Source: Lachnospiraceae bacterium (GTDB lineage: Bacteria; Bacillota; Clostridia; Lachnospirales; Lachnospiraceae). From it: DNA of 36,462 bases. This document shows, one piece after another, positions 1 to 7,672 of this stretch; within the stretch, counting starts at the first letter, position 1; each line of letters begins with the position of its first letter. The notes beneath the pieces were generated by a model. That model did no database searches. It was not told the origin of the DNA and worked only from the letters and a program-made list of their open reading frames with translations. Location of the stretch: assembly GCA_022788085.1 (NCBI GenBank), contig JALEWA010000007.1, positions 1 through 36,462 of the forward strand. Reading direction: 5' to 3'. The translations under genes were made by a program, and so were the position numbers.

Positions 1-2
1 TG

Positions 3-767
3 TTATTCTACTGGTCCTTCTATTTCCAGATAAGACTGAATTTTTCCATTCCTGCAATGTAATAAAAGCATTCCGACAAATGCTTCTCCGGTTGGTTTCA
101 ATTGGTTTTCCTTACAAAATTCCATGCATTTTTCAAAGGTATCCATCAATGGATTCTGATTATTTTCTCCATCCTGTACTACTGTATACACGCACCTTTG
201 CTTTTTCATATTACCAGAATCATCTAATGGTTTTGTAACTATCATTCTATTACTGTAAATTCCATTTTGGTCAAAGAGAATACATCTGTGCATTTTATAA
301 ACTATCGGTTGATCATCCTCTCGCAATTTGAATAGCTTATCGTATTCCTGATAACTTCTGTAATCATCTATCTCACCTATTATTTCATAAGGCCGCATCG
401 TGGCAACACATATTTTATTAAGGTGCTTCTCAATTCTCTCGCAGGAATGAAGAAGTTCCTTTGTTCTGTTTTGAATCGAGGCAAGATGTTTCATCTGTTT
501 CTCAATAACACCCTCATTTTCTCTCAAATAGGAGGTAATATCTTCCACTGTACTATCCGTACAGATTTTTGATATCGTAGGCAGATTCAATTCTGCTGCC
601 CTGTATAATTCCAAAGTTAAAATACGATCAATATCCTGCTCTGTATAGAATCGGTACTGATTATCCAGTTCGCGTTGCGGTTTAATGATTCCCTGTTTTT
701 CATAATTCCGCAATCGGTCCTTTGAAATTCCTGTTATTTTTGAAATCTCTCCAATAGAATAACGCAT
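3..767 (-). CDS. MerR family transcriptional regulator with C-terminal effector-type domain
   Basis: The N-terminal 70 residues form a MerR winged helix-turn-helix: it opens MRYSIGEISKITGISKDRLR and then has the typical NYEKQGIIKP and YRFYTEQDI segments. A helical linker (about 85-135) follows, then a beta-rich C-terminal half that resembles the effector-binding domains of multidrug-sensing MerR proteins; this last point is inferred from layout. The 254-residue length fits. The start at 767 is chosen because the HTH begins there and AAGGTG lies just upstream; the longer open frame would run into the neighbouring VOC gene. It follows the VOC gene by 16 bp, so the two are probably co-transcribed. 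The ligand is unknown. Confidence 0.88.
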   Translation of the reverse strand: MRYSIGEISKITGISKDRLRNYEKQGIIKPQRELDNQYRFYTEQDIDRILTLELYRAAELNLPTISKICTDSTVEDITSYLRENEGVIEKQMKHLASIQNRTKELLHSCERIEKHLNKICVATMRPYEIIGEIDDYRSYQEYDKLFKLREDDQPIVYKMHRCILFDQNGIYSNRMIVTKPLDDSGNMKKQRCVYTVVQDGENNQNPLMDTFEKCMEFCKENQLKPTGEAFVGMLLLHCRNGKIQSYLEIEGPVE

Positions 768-783
768 AACACCTTTATTCCTT

Positions 784-1170
784 CTATCCTTCCGTAATCT
801 CAATCTGATTTCCTTCAGGGTCAAGTATACAGCTCTCATAATAGCCATCACCAGTTGTACGAAGACCACTGATTACTTCATATCCGTCATTCTTTAACTT
901 TTCTGTAATTCTATCTACATCCTCTTTTCCACCAACTGCAAAAGCAATATGTATAAATCCCGTTCTCTTTCTATGTTTTGGAGCATCATTCATTTCAGTA
1001 TTGTGCATGATCTCTAATCTTGCTCCATCCTGAAATTCCAGAAAATAAGAACTGAATCCAATCTCTTCATGTACATATTTATCTCCTGATTTTGCGCCAA
1101 AATAGGTTTCAAAAGACTCTTTCTCTTTTTCCAGATTATTTGCATACATAGCGATATGTTCTATTCGCAT
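784..1170 (-). CDS. VOC family (glyoxalase/bleomycin-resistance type) protein
   Basis: A 128-residue single-module vicinal-oxygen-chelate protein. The metal-ligand pattern of the family is visible: His in IEHIAMY at the N-terminus, Glu in ARLEIMHN, His in GFIHIAFAV and Glu in GNQIEITEG at the C-terminus. DPEGNQIE is the usual VOC ending. The start at 1170 is chosen over an ATG six codons upstream because GGAGGAG sits 10 bases before it, while the upstream ATG overlaps that site. Family members act as lactoylglutathione lyases, dioxygenases or antibiotic-binding proteins; nothing here fixes the substrate. The MerR gene directly downstream may control it. Confidence 0.88.
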   Translation of the reverse strand: MRIEHIAMYANNLEKEKESFETYFGAKSGDKYVHEEIGFSSYFLEFQDGARLEIMHNTEMNDAPKHRKRTGFIHIAFAVGGKEDVDRITEKLKNDGYEVISGLRTTGDGYYESCILDPEGNQIEITEG

Positions 1171-1199
1171 TTTCGCTCTCTCCTCCATTTTCAGTATGA

Positions 1200-2096
1200 T
1201 TACGCCTTCATTAAGTTTTCCAGCTCAATCTCTGAGAGAAATCCTTCCGAAGAAATCTTTTCACCAATTTTATAGGATGCTACATAAGTTGCCTTGCGTA
1301 AACTATCTATTGGAGAATCTCCCTTCACATAAAAATGAAGAAAAGTTGAGAATAATGCATCTCCGGCACCGGATGTAGAAACAATTGGTCTTGTCGTTAC
1401 CGCCGGAATCATTGTAAATGTTCCTGTTTCTGCTTCAAATAGAAGCGCACCCTTGCTTCCGCATCCCATTACTATGATTTTATTATGATAAAGCTGATAA
1501 ATCCCTTGAATCAATTCTTTCGGACTTGTCTGAACTCCTTCATCAGACAGAAAAACAATATCAGCCGCCTTTAAGAAGTCCCTGTTGTAATCATCTTCCG
1601 GATTGGAAAAAACGTGTACATCCGTAGCAATTAATTTTCCCTTCTGTTTTGCCATCTCACAAATAGGACGATTAAAGTTCGAATTGCAGGCGATTACTAA
1701 ATCAGCTTCTTCGATTTGTTTTTCTAACCTGGATAAATCAACATTAATCTCCTGATAATCTTTCAAATCACAATAGATTTCTCTTTTTCCGGTATTATCA
1801 TACAGAATGATACTTTGCGGAGTACTGCTTAATATCGGATATACATGATCCGTACAAAATCCTTCCTTTTCAAGCTGCTGTCTTATAACATCGCCCCAAA
1901 GATCATTTCCAATCATGGAAACAAAGGTCACATCATCTCCAAGTTTCATAAAATTACGAATCAGGTTATATCCAACTCCTGAAATTCCGGAAGCAATTTT
2001 GTGAAACGGATAGTCAATTGGGAAATACTCGATTGGGAACTGCTTGATTGGGCATGATGACTCAATATTGATTAGCCCGGAAACCATTATCTTCAT
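1200..2096 (-). CDS. PfkB/ribokinase family carbohydrate kinase
   Basis: A 298-residue ribokinase-fold sugar or nucleoside kinase that should transfer the ATP gamma-phosphate to a hydroxyl of a small sugar-like substrate in the cytoplasm. The second PfkB signature with the catalytic Asp is clear near the C-terminus (STSGAGDALFSTF). An N-terminal segment with GISGVGYNLIRNF and VSMIGNDLWGD matches the first signature region of the fold. The start at 2096 has AAGGGG about nine bases upstream; a longer ATG at 2117 has none. It lies between a 58-residue membrane protein (51 bp upstream) and the VOC gene (29 bp downstream). The substrate cannot be told from sequence. Confidence 0.87.
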   Translation of the reverse strand: MKIMVSGLINIESSCPIKQFPIEYFPIDYPFHKIASGISGVGYNLIRNFMKLGDDVTFVSMIGNDLWGDVIRQQLEKEGFCTDHVYPILSSTPQSIILYDNTGKREIYCDLKDYQEINVDLSRLEKQIEEADLVIACNSNFNRPICEMAKQKGKLIATDVHVFSNPEDDYNRDFLKAADIVFLSDEGVQTSPKELIQGIYQLYHNKIIVMGCGSKGALLFEAETGTFTMIPAVTTRPIVSTSGAGDALFSTFLHFYVKGDSPIDSLRKATYVASYKIGEKISSEGFLSEIELENLMKA

Positions 2097-2147
2097 AAAT
2101 TCTGCCCCTTTTCTCATATAATTAGTTTCTATTGTTTACGCCATGTT

Positions 2148-2324
2148 CTATTTCTTCTCAAGCATTACAATGCCTGCGCATGCAAGACCAATTCCCAGCA
2201 TGGTAATAGCAGACTTGGTTTCAAGCTCGCCAATACAGGACAATGCCACAACAGCAACTCCCATTGCAAGCGTCAATGCTCGAAAAACTACTGATGCTAT
2301 TTCACGAATTGATTTCTTTTCCAT
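2148..2324 (-). CDS. Small two-helix membrane protein, 58 residues
   Basis: A short frame starting MEKKSIREIASVVFRALTLA and ending MLEKK. It has two hydrophobic stretches (about residues 8-31 and 38-54) joined by a short polar turn (GELETK), and lysines at both ends, which suggests a helical hairpin in the membrane. AAGGAG lies eight bases before the ATG, an excellent ribosome site, and the frame sits inside the minus-strand gene series between the hydrolase and the PfkB kinase. I do not recognise a family. The ribosome site and composition support a real gene. Confidence 0.65.
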   Translation of the reverse strand: MEKKSIREIASVVFRALTLAMGVAVVALSCIGELETKSAITMLGIGLACAGIVMLEKK

Positions 2325-2439
2325 TTTGTTTCTCCTTCCATCGTCTTCAACAATTGTATTATTAAACTTATGCGTCTTTATCTACTTCAACTATAACCTT
2401 TTCTTCCTTTGATGAGAAGTGAACAAAATCATCATTTAA

Positions 2440-2453
2440 ATGACAAATGTCAT
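2440..2453. repeat. Interrupted palindrome ATGACA-AA-TGTCAT
   Basis: A 6-bp inverted repeat with a 2-bp spacer lies just after the hydrolase stop and upstream of the 58-residue gene. A second pair of arms surrounds it (TGAGAAGT near 2413 and ACTTCTCA near 2473). It could be a regulator site for the downstream genes or a weak hairpin; no T-run follows, so a terminator is unlikely. Confidence 0.4.
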
Positions 2454-2463
2454 ATGGCAATGG

Positions 2464-3291
2464 TCACTTTTGACTTCTCACCTGCAACACTAATTCTTGT
2501 ATTAATTGATTTATCCTTTCCGGTGCATCTGTATTGGAGTTATGTCCGGCATCCTTTATCCATTCTATACGGATACCTGTATTCTTGTGCCATGCTCTGT
2601 CATACCTGATACATGATCCCGCCTGATCCTTCTCTCCACAAATTAGTAGTGCCGGACACTCTATCCTGTAAGGCAGCTCTGCCTCTATCGCCTCTGCCAG
2701 CATTTTAAAACCGTGTCCTGCTATTTTTGCATATCTTGCCTGATCTCCATCATATACCATCATGATATCATACATTAACTTTCTTCCATACTCGGATGTT
2801 GCCACGCCATTTGAACCGGATTTTAAAAGCCATTTCCAAGGATAATGCCGATATACCGGCTCCATTCTTTTCAGTAGCCAGATTTCGATTTCTGTCATAT
2901 ATTGCCGTTGAAGAGGTGCCGAATCAATCGAGATAAATCCCTTAAGTTTCTCTGGAAACTGCTCTGCATAAGCCTGCCCCACATATCCACCCATGGACTG
3001 TCCTATGATGATTGGCTTACTTATTCCTTCTGTTTCCAAAATCTCATCCAGCCATTTAGCTTTATCCATCAGGGAAAAATTCATAACAAATGGCCATGAA
3101 GCTGCATGACCAGGGGCATCCCATACAAATACATTTTCCTTTCCCTCAAAATATGCTATCTGTTTGTCAAATAATCTGTGATCAGCGGTCAGCCCCGGTA
3201 AAAATATAAGCGTCTCACGCTCCTTATTTATCTTCTCTGATATCCAATAATGGATTACCCCACATGGTGTAGAATATGTCTTTTCTATCAT
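2464..3291 (-). CDS. Alpha/beta fold hydrolase
   Basis: A 275-residue cytoplasmic alpha/beta hydrolase. The oxyanion-hole region is LIFLPGLTADHRLFD, the nucleophile elbow is IIIGQSMGGYVGQ (Ser near residue 98), the acid is probably the Asp of CGEKDQAGS, and the catalytic His is in KDAGHNSNTDAPE. All are in the order expected for esterase, lipase or haloalkane-dehalogenase relatives. AAGGAG eight bases before the ATG supports the start. There is no signal peptide. The 153 bp upstream to the acetyltransferase gene contains only an imperfect inverted repeat (GTAGCAT/ATGCTAC, 3308-3358). The substrate is unknown. Confidence 0.9.
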   Translation of the reverse strand: MIEKTYSTPCGVIHYWISEKINKERETLIFLPGLTADHRLFDKQIAYFEGKENVFVWDAPGHAASWPFVMNFSLMDKAKWLDEILETEGISKPIIIGQSMGGYVGQAYAEQFPEKLKGFISIDSAPLQRQYMTEIEIWLLKRMEPVYRHYPWKWLLKSGSNGVATSEYGRKLMYDIMMVYDGDQARYAKIAGHGFKMLAEAIEAELPYRIECPALLICGEKDQAGSCIRYDRAWHKNTGIRIEWIKDAGHNSNTDAPERINQLIQELVLQVRSQK

Positions 3292-3444
3292 AAACTTCTC
3301 CTTCCCCGTAGCATTCTTAATCTACCATTTATATGAACAAATTGTTTTTCTATGCTACTATAATACATGATATTATTCTCCTCAGGGAATTCAACTCTTT
3401 ATGAACAAGCTGCATTATTTGTGCCATGAAATGCACATCGTATT

Positions 3445-4215
3445 TTAAGCATTCATCTTTTCAACAAACTCTTTTGGTTTTACTGTCAGTTCAACCCACG
3501 CAGGGAAGAAACCGCTTTTTATTGCATTTCTGGTAGAACGAATATTGGACCATGCACAGCAATAAAATGGAACTTTTTCCCGCTCCAATATCTCCATGGC
3601 AAGCCTGCTTGTAAGAGCCGCTGCAATTCCCTTTTTACGGTATTGGGGCAAGACATCGACTCCTATCTGCCACATGCTATCGCAATCGGCAGAACAGCCT
3701 GCCAATCCGATAAGTTTCTCACCATCATAAGCACCCACTCCTAGTACATCCAGCTCTTTTCGTTCCTCACATAATGCATTACCCCACTCTGGCAAATATA
3801 AATCACCAAAATCGTTCTGTTTCAGAACTCTCATAGAATAATCGCATGGCAAGCACTTTAATTTACTCATATCAGGCAAAAAATATTCCGCCATAAAACA
3901 TACTCTTTGACCAACATCATTCATTCGGCAGTCAAGCCAATGCATATTAGGAGTCTCAAAGCAATGGTAAAATTCAAACTTACCAATATACTCTTTCACT
4001 ATATCTTTATACTCGTCTCTGACAGAAGCAACAATATTACTTCCATATGACACGAGATTACATGCTATCGGTTCCTTATAATATTTTCTTGCCAAAGGAC
4101 CGACCTGTGAACGCGCAATTACATTTTCATCCTTTAAAAAATCTTCTATATTGCAGTTAATATCTAATGCCGACTGTCGCATTGCAATGTTCATAATATC
4201 TTCATTTGTATACAT
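3445..4215 (-). CDS. GNAT family N-acetyltransferase, 256 residues
   Basis: The C-terminal half (about 130-250) is a GNAT acetyltransferase. It has the acetyl-CoA binding motif A as VDVLPQYRKKGIAAALT, followed by a CCAWSNIRSTRNAIKSGF segment typical of motif B. The N-terminal 120 residues are an extra domain that I cannot assign. AAGGAG lies seven bases before the ATG. No transmembrane segment is seen. The gene stands alone: repeats lie upstream (4322-4602) and a 153-bp gap downstream. The acceptor substrate is unknown. Confidence 0.85.
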   Translation of the reverse strand: MYTNEDIMNIAMRQSALDINCNIEDFLKDENVIARSQVGPLARKYYKEPIACNLVSYGSNIVASVRDEYKDIVKEYIGKFEFYHCFETPNMHWLDCRMNDVGQRVCFMAEYFLPDMSKLKCLPCDYSMRVLKQNDFGDLYLPEWGNALCEERKELDVLGVGAYDGEKLIGLAGCSADCDSMWQIGVDVLPQYRKKGIAAALTSRLAMEILEREKVPFYCCAWSNIRSTRNAIKSGFFPAWVELTVKPKEFVEKMNA

Positions 4216-4321
4216 AGATAACTCCTTATAATAATTTCTTGTTCTTAATCAAATATTTATTGTCTGCCACAGAAATTTTTACTTATCCATTCTATCTCTT
4301 ATTCTTTTTGCTATTTCTGTG

Positions 4322-4602
4322 TTTAGTTGGGGGATTTCTTTCACTTCTTCCCGACTAATGATTAGAAATCATGCAATTAGTTGGGAACATATGAATCGCA
4401 AACCCAACTAAATTGTTAAAACCCTATCTTTAGTTGGGGATTTCTTTCACTTTTTCCCCGACTAATGATTAGAAATCATGCAATTAGTTGGGAACATATG
4501 AATCGCAAACCCAACTAAATTAATAAAATCTTATCTTTAGTCGGGGGATTTCTTTCACTTTTTCCCAACTAATGATTAGAAATCATGCAATTAGTTGGGA
4601 AA
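4322..4602. repeat. Tandem array of 107-bp repeats with nested inverted arms
   Basis: Two complete units (4322-4428, 4429-4535) and a partial third (4536 to about 4602) repeat with an exact 107-bp period and differ at only a few positions, mostly in the last 16 bases. Within a unit, TTAGTTGGG and CCCAACTAA (or CCCGACTAA) arms alternate. In unit 1 they give hairpins at 4323-4358 and 4377-4411, separated by a small hairpin with ATGATT/AATCAT arms. The ends TTTAGTTGGG and CCCAACTAAA make each unit look like a 91-bp element with terminal inverted repeats. There is no coding frame and no T-run. The rest of the 4216-4643 gap shows nothing else I can name. Confidence 0.95.
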
Positions 4603-4643
4603 TCTGAATTGTTTAATCCACACTTATTTAATAGTATTCTTGT

Positions 4644-4928
4644 TTATCTCTCGCAAACAATTACTTCAATCTCATCGCCCTCGGATTTTCCAAGCTTCTC
4701 ACGAATAGACTTTAGCAACCCTATGATATAGCAAACATCACCATTTGCATTCTTTATTCCCATATTAACGATACTTCCATCATAAGGTATCCCATCAAAT
4801 GTCACATGTACCTTTACTCTTCCCTTGCCAAATTCTGTCCGAATATCATATGGGAATTCAACATAAGCGCCACCTTTTTCCGGAATAAGATGTATTTGAG
4901 TTCTATATTGATACAATTTTGTATTCAT
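4644..4928 (-). CDS. DUF1905 domain-containing protein
   Basis: A 94-residue protein that is essentially one DUF1905 domain, a small beta-barrel-like fold. The recognisable parts are the start TKLYQYRTQIHLIPEKGGAY, then VEFPYDIRTEFGKGRVKVHVTFDG, SIVNMG and a C-terminal LLKSIREKLGKSEGDEIEV. The start at 4928 is chosen because GGGAGG lies eight bases upstream and the family begins there; the longer frame overlaps the Nudix gene. It follows the Nudix gene by 29 bp and probably shares its transcript. The biochemical role of the family is not established. Its own 3' side runs into the 107-bp repeats. Confidence 0.85.
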   Translation of the reverse strand: MNTKLYQYRTQIHLIPEKGGAYVEFPYDIRTEFGKGRVKVHVTFDGIPYDGSIVNMGIKNANGDVCYIIGLLKSIREKLGKSEGDEIEVIVCER

Positions 4929-4957
4929 ACAATGGCCTCCCATTGCAATATCATTTA

Positions 4958-5401
4958 TTAAAATTGAAGATACCCTCTCTTCTTTGCCTCTTCCAATAAT
5001 TTTGGTTGAATCAGTGGATATGTCCAATTGTCTACCAAATGATCCGTGATTATTATTTTTTCAATTTCACTATGCAGCTCTTTTTCAAAAGAAAAGATAT
5101 CTGCAACAAACAGCATACCGAAACTTTCATCATCAATATTCTCATTGAATCTTGTTTTTCCTTTGACTGAGTATACGCATACCGGGCAAATCTGAAAATC
5201 AATGGCTCCTGTTTCTTCTCTCAGTTCCCTTTTGGCAGTTTCCAGTATCGTTTCACCCATTTCCCTATGACCGCCCGGCACTTCATAGGTATCTCTTTCT
5301 TTATGCTTACAAAATACCCATTTCCCATCTGTTTTAGAAATAACGACTGCAAATTTTAAAAGTCCATCATCTACCTGTTCATAAAATTTAACTTCCAACA
5401 T
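4958..5401 (-). CDS. Nudix hydrolase
   Basis: A 147-residue Nudix pyrophosphohydrolase. The full Nudix box is present at about residues 44-66: G-x5-E-x7-REL-x-EE-x-G, read from GGHREMGE through AKRELREETGA. The Glu residues would bind Mg2+ and cut a nucleoside-diphosphate-linked substrate. The start at 5401 is chosen because GGAG sits upstream at proper distance and the domain begins with LEVKFYEQ. The frame before it (to 5434) lacks homology. The downstream DUF1905 gene is 29 bp away and the DUF1232-arsenate reductase gene ends 45 bp upstream, so a three-gene transcript is likely. The substrate is unknown. Confidence 0.9.
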   Translation of the reverse strand: MLEVKFYEQVDDGLLKFAVVISKTDGKWVFCKHKERDTYEVPGGHREMGETILETAKRELREETGAIDFQICPVCVYSVKGKTRFNENIDDESFGMLFVADIFSFEKELHSEIEKIIITDHLVDNWTYPLIQPKLLEEAKKRGYLQF

Positions 5402-5446
5402 TTTAATATCTCCGCCCTTATAAACTTTTACCAAGTCTATCAGCTG

Positions 5447-6121
5447 TTAATCACTTAATTCTGCCCGTAACTGAATAATCTTTACTTCAATTTCCTTTAT
5501 TGTTTGCACGAACTTGTCATCCGATTGTCCCGTCGGATCCTCTAATCCCCAGTTATCATCAAATGGTCTTCCAATGAAAGGACACCCCACGTTGCATCCC
5601 ATTGAAATTGCAATATCAGGGTTTGGAATATCAGAAATCAATTTAGAATACTGTGTCTGCTCCATATCAATTCCATGCAGTTGTTTCATGATGCGAACTG
5701 CATCTTGATTGATTCGAGGTTTTGTTTCTGTTCCCGCCGAATAACTCTCGAACACGTCTGAAGCAAGATGCTTTCCTAACGCCTCCGCAATCTGACTCCG
5801 GCAGGAATTATGGACACAGATAAATGCTACCTTTGGTTTTCCATTTTTCCATAAGCCTTCTGCTAACTTACGGTTTCTCTCCATGATTTCCTTTGGTATC
5901 AGCCTTACAGTTAATGCAACAAGTGCCGGCAGCAAAATCACGTCATCCAGATATCCTAAAATAGGCACAAAATCCGGAATGAGGTCAATTGGCGAAAGTG
6001 CATACGCCACTGTGATTGCCGCAATAATCTTTGCTGAGCTTGGTGTTTCTTCATCTTTTAGCGCTAAAAAGATAGCTGGTATATCCGTTTTTAATTTCTT
6101 TGCCCGCTCTTTTATATTCAT
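5447..6121 (-). CDS. Fusion: DUF1232 (YkvA-like) domain plus low-molecular-weight phosphatase-type arsenate reductase
   Basis: Residues 1-90 are a DUF1232 domain, with the hallmark YALSPIDLIPDFVPILGYLD at about 40-59 and flanking hydrophobic stretches. Residues 95-224 are a thioredoxin-coupled arsenate reductase/LMW phosphatase domain. The P-loop is ICVHNSCRSQ (Cys102, Cys107, Arg108), a redox cysteine pair is in MGCNVGCPF (Cys176, Cys180), and the general-acid Asp is in WGLEDPTG (Asp195). The catalytic set therefore looks intact. It follows the 141-residue membrane protein by 5 bp, so the two are co-translated. The start has a weak AAGGAA ribosome site. The cysteines favour arsenate over phosphotyrosine, but no arsR or arsB gene is near. 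Confidence 0.88.
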   Translation of the reverse strand: MNIKERAKKLKTDIPAIFLALKDEETPSSAKIIAAITVAYALSPIDLIPDFVPILGYLDDVILLPALVALTVRLIPKEIMERNRKLAEGLWKNGKPKVAFICVHNSCRSQIAEALGKHLASDVFESYSAGTETKPRINQDAVRIMKQLHGIDMEQTQYSKLISDIPNPDIAISMGCNVGCPFIGRPFDDNWGLEDPTGQSDDKFVQTIKEIEVKIIQLRAELSD

Positions 6122-6126
6122 AATGA

Positions 6127-6552
6127 TTAGTATTCCTTTTTTATCTCATCTAACCCATAAATTGCTTTAAATCTTTTCTCGTCTTCCATGTCTCTTATCA
6201 GCATTACTTCCGTAAAATGTCCATCATCATAATTTTTAAATCCTGCCACCTTTTCGCCGGTACAGATAGACACACGAAGCACCGCATACTGTTTTTCCGG
6301 ATCATATGGTATTTTTTCTTTTAATGTACGCTCATAATACGGAATCCTGCTATTGTCCTTCCACATTTCAATCAGAAATACAATCAGAAATGCCACTAGA
6401 GTAACTACACCAATAGCACAAAGCCACCATAGAAAAATATGAAACAGTAACCAGATTATTCCAGGAATCACCGCTGTAAACAGCAAACCAAAACAGATCC
6501 ACTTACCACCATAATGTATGGAATTAATCTTAGGAATATTGTTCTTAATCAT
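6127..6552 (-). CDS. Small membrane protein with cytosolic C-terminal domain, unknown function
   Basis: A 141-residue protein I do not recognise. The N-terminus is short and polar, followed by two adjacent hydrophobic helices (about 17-40 and 42-63, rich in Trp and Leu). The soluble 80-residue C-terminal part has the stretch YAVLRVSICTGEKVAGFK and an acidic/basic end (LDEIKKEY). Its stop is 5 bp before the ATG of the DUF1232-arsenate reductase gene, which suggests the two work together. A GGAG site lies somewhat far upstream of the ATG. Confidence 0.7.
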   Translation of the reverse strand: MIKNNIPKINSIHYGGKWICFGLLFTAVIPGIIWLLFHIFLWWLCAIGVVTLVAFLIVFLIEMWKDNSRIPYYERTLKEKIPYDPEKQYAVLRVSICTGEKVAGFKNYDDGHFTEVMLIRDMEDEKRFKAIYGLDEIKKEY

Positions 6553-6625
6553 TTCAATTTATCTTCTCCATTCACAAAAGAATTTATCGTTTTTCTTTCA
6601 ACATTCTTTTCCTTCAACTTGGGTT

Positions 6626-6918
6626 TTATAATTCGCAAAACATTTTCACTCTTAATGGTCTTTGGGTAAATAATTCAGCATTTTTAGCTATAATCGTTCT
6701 TGGGTGTCGGTATATATCACCCCCAACAGGTTCATCAATAATATACAAGTATCCCCTTTCATCAAATTCTTGCTTCAGCTCAAGTATGTATTTTTTCCAG
6801 GGCATGACGGTTTTTTCTCTCACTCTGGCACTGGTATCTCTTTTCTCGGGGCATGGCAACCCATTTCTTTCATCAATGCCCCGAACACCTTCTTCTCCTC
6901 CTTAAAAGCCTCGATCAT
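6626..6918 (-). pseudogene. Unrecognised gene remnant in two overlapping frames
   Basis: Two short frames overlap here. One starts at 6918 (MIEAFKEEKKVFGALMKEMG) and stops at 6820 after 32 codons. The other runs to 6626 and contains MPWKKYILELKQEFDERGYL from 6805, a convincing protein-like stretch without a good ribosome site. A single frameshift near 6820-6860 would join them into one protein of about 95 residues. I cannot name a family. It lies just downstream of the truncated VOC gene in a run of remnants, so decay is more likely than a genuine pair of small genes. Confidence 0.4.
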
Positions 6919-6934
6919 TCCCAATTTGGATTAA

Positions 6935-7189
6935 TCACGCAGTTTGCTCTGTCATAATTCCCCAACGTATTCCAAACTTATCAACGAAAACTACTCTACA
7001 AGAACTATAAGGCGTAGCTTCCATTTTATATATTGTTTTACTTCCTTCTTTCATAATTTCATATGCTCTCTGCACTTCTTCTTTTGTATCATACATGATA
7101 GTAAGAAAGTTAGAATAGCAAACTTGAAATTCTATATCTACATGGTCACTCATGATTATTCTTTGGTTACCCAGCATAAGTTCTGCATG
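6935..7189 (-). pseudogene. 5'-truncated PhnB-type VOC family gene
   Basis: The frame encodes the C-terminal half of a PhnB-like VOC protein: HAELMLGNQRIIMSDH, then IMYDTKEEVQRAYEIMKEGS and a typical SCRVVFVDKFGIRWGIMTEQ ending. Family members are about 130-150 residues; only about 85 remain. The homology starts in the middle of a codon run with no ATG or ribosome site, and an in-frame TAA lies just upstream of the homology. The N-terminal half is absent from the following bases, so this is a deletion remnant and not a functional gene. Confidence 0.8.
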
Positions 7190-7236
7190 ATAATTCAGTT
7201 ATGTAATTGTATTTAATTCTATATCGATTTTACATC

Positions 7237-7503
7237 CTACTGAATCATCAATACTCCTGCCTCTTGCATGAGCTGTACCTGTTTACTAAAGGTCTTTTCA
7301 TTCCTAGCTCCCACACATGATAATAACAGCCTCACTGCATAACCTCTCTTTGACGCATCTAATGCTGTTTTTGCCACGCAACAGCTTCCATCAATTCCAA
7401 CTATCTCCAGTTCTGTTATTCGCATTTCTACTAATTTATTAACAAATTCTTCTGATTTGAATGCACTAGGGTGATTTTTCTCGATAATGAATTCCGATTC
7501 CAT
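7237..7503 (-). pseudogene. 5'-truncated cysteine hydrolase (isochorismatase family) gene
   Basis: The 88 codons match the C-terminal half of isochorismatase-like cysteine hydrolases. The catalytic Lys region is FIIEKNHPSAF, the nucleophile region is IVGIDGSCCVAKTALDA (Cys41/42), and the tail is RLLLSCVGARNEKTF. The family's N-terminal half with the catalytic Asp (usually VVDMQNDF-like) is missing, while full-length members have about 170-190 residues. The apparent ATG has an AAGGTG much too far upstream (16 bases). It sits between other remnants, so it is most likely inactive. Confidence 0.75.
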
Positions 7504-7532
7504 TTTACAGAACTCTATTCACCTTTGCAATT

Positions 7533-7628
7533 TCATTTATTTGTATCCACTACAATTCTTCCATCCAAAGTAACAATCAGGTACATCTTTTCCTTACCCA
7601 CATTAAAGTGGAAGTTCTCGGAAGCCAC
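7533..7628 (-). pseudogene. Short frame, probable C-terminal gene remnant
   Basis: After the acetyltransferase stop, another minus frame reads through without a stop to 7533. The stretch FHFNVGKEKMYLIVTLDGRI is clearly protein-like, with beta-strand character, and ends VVDTNK. A GTG at 7628 with GAGG ten bases upstream could start a 31-residue peptide, but the same frame is open further upstream without a start. I therefore read it as the tail of a lost gene. No family is recognised. Confidence 0.35.
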
Positions 7629-7672
7629 AATAGTTCCATCCTCACACTTCGCTGTAATGGTAAATTCCTCTC

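Noticed and set aside
2341-2420. Minus-strand frame ending EEKVIVEVDKDA just upstream of the 58-residue gene
   Set aside because: Protein-like for about 25 codons, but no ATG or GTG start with a ribosome site; possibly a remnant, too short to call.
4322-4602. CRISPR array
   Set aside because: The 107-bp units are repeats throughout without unique spacers, and no cas gene is present.
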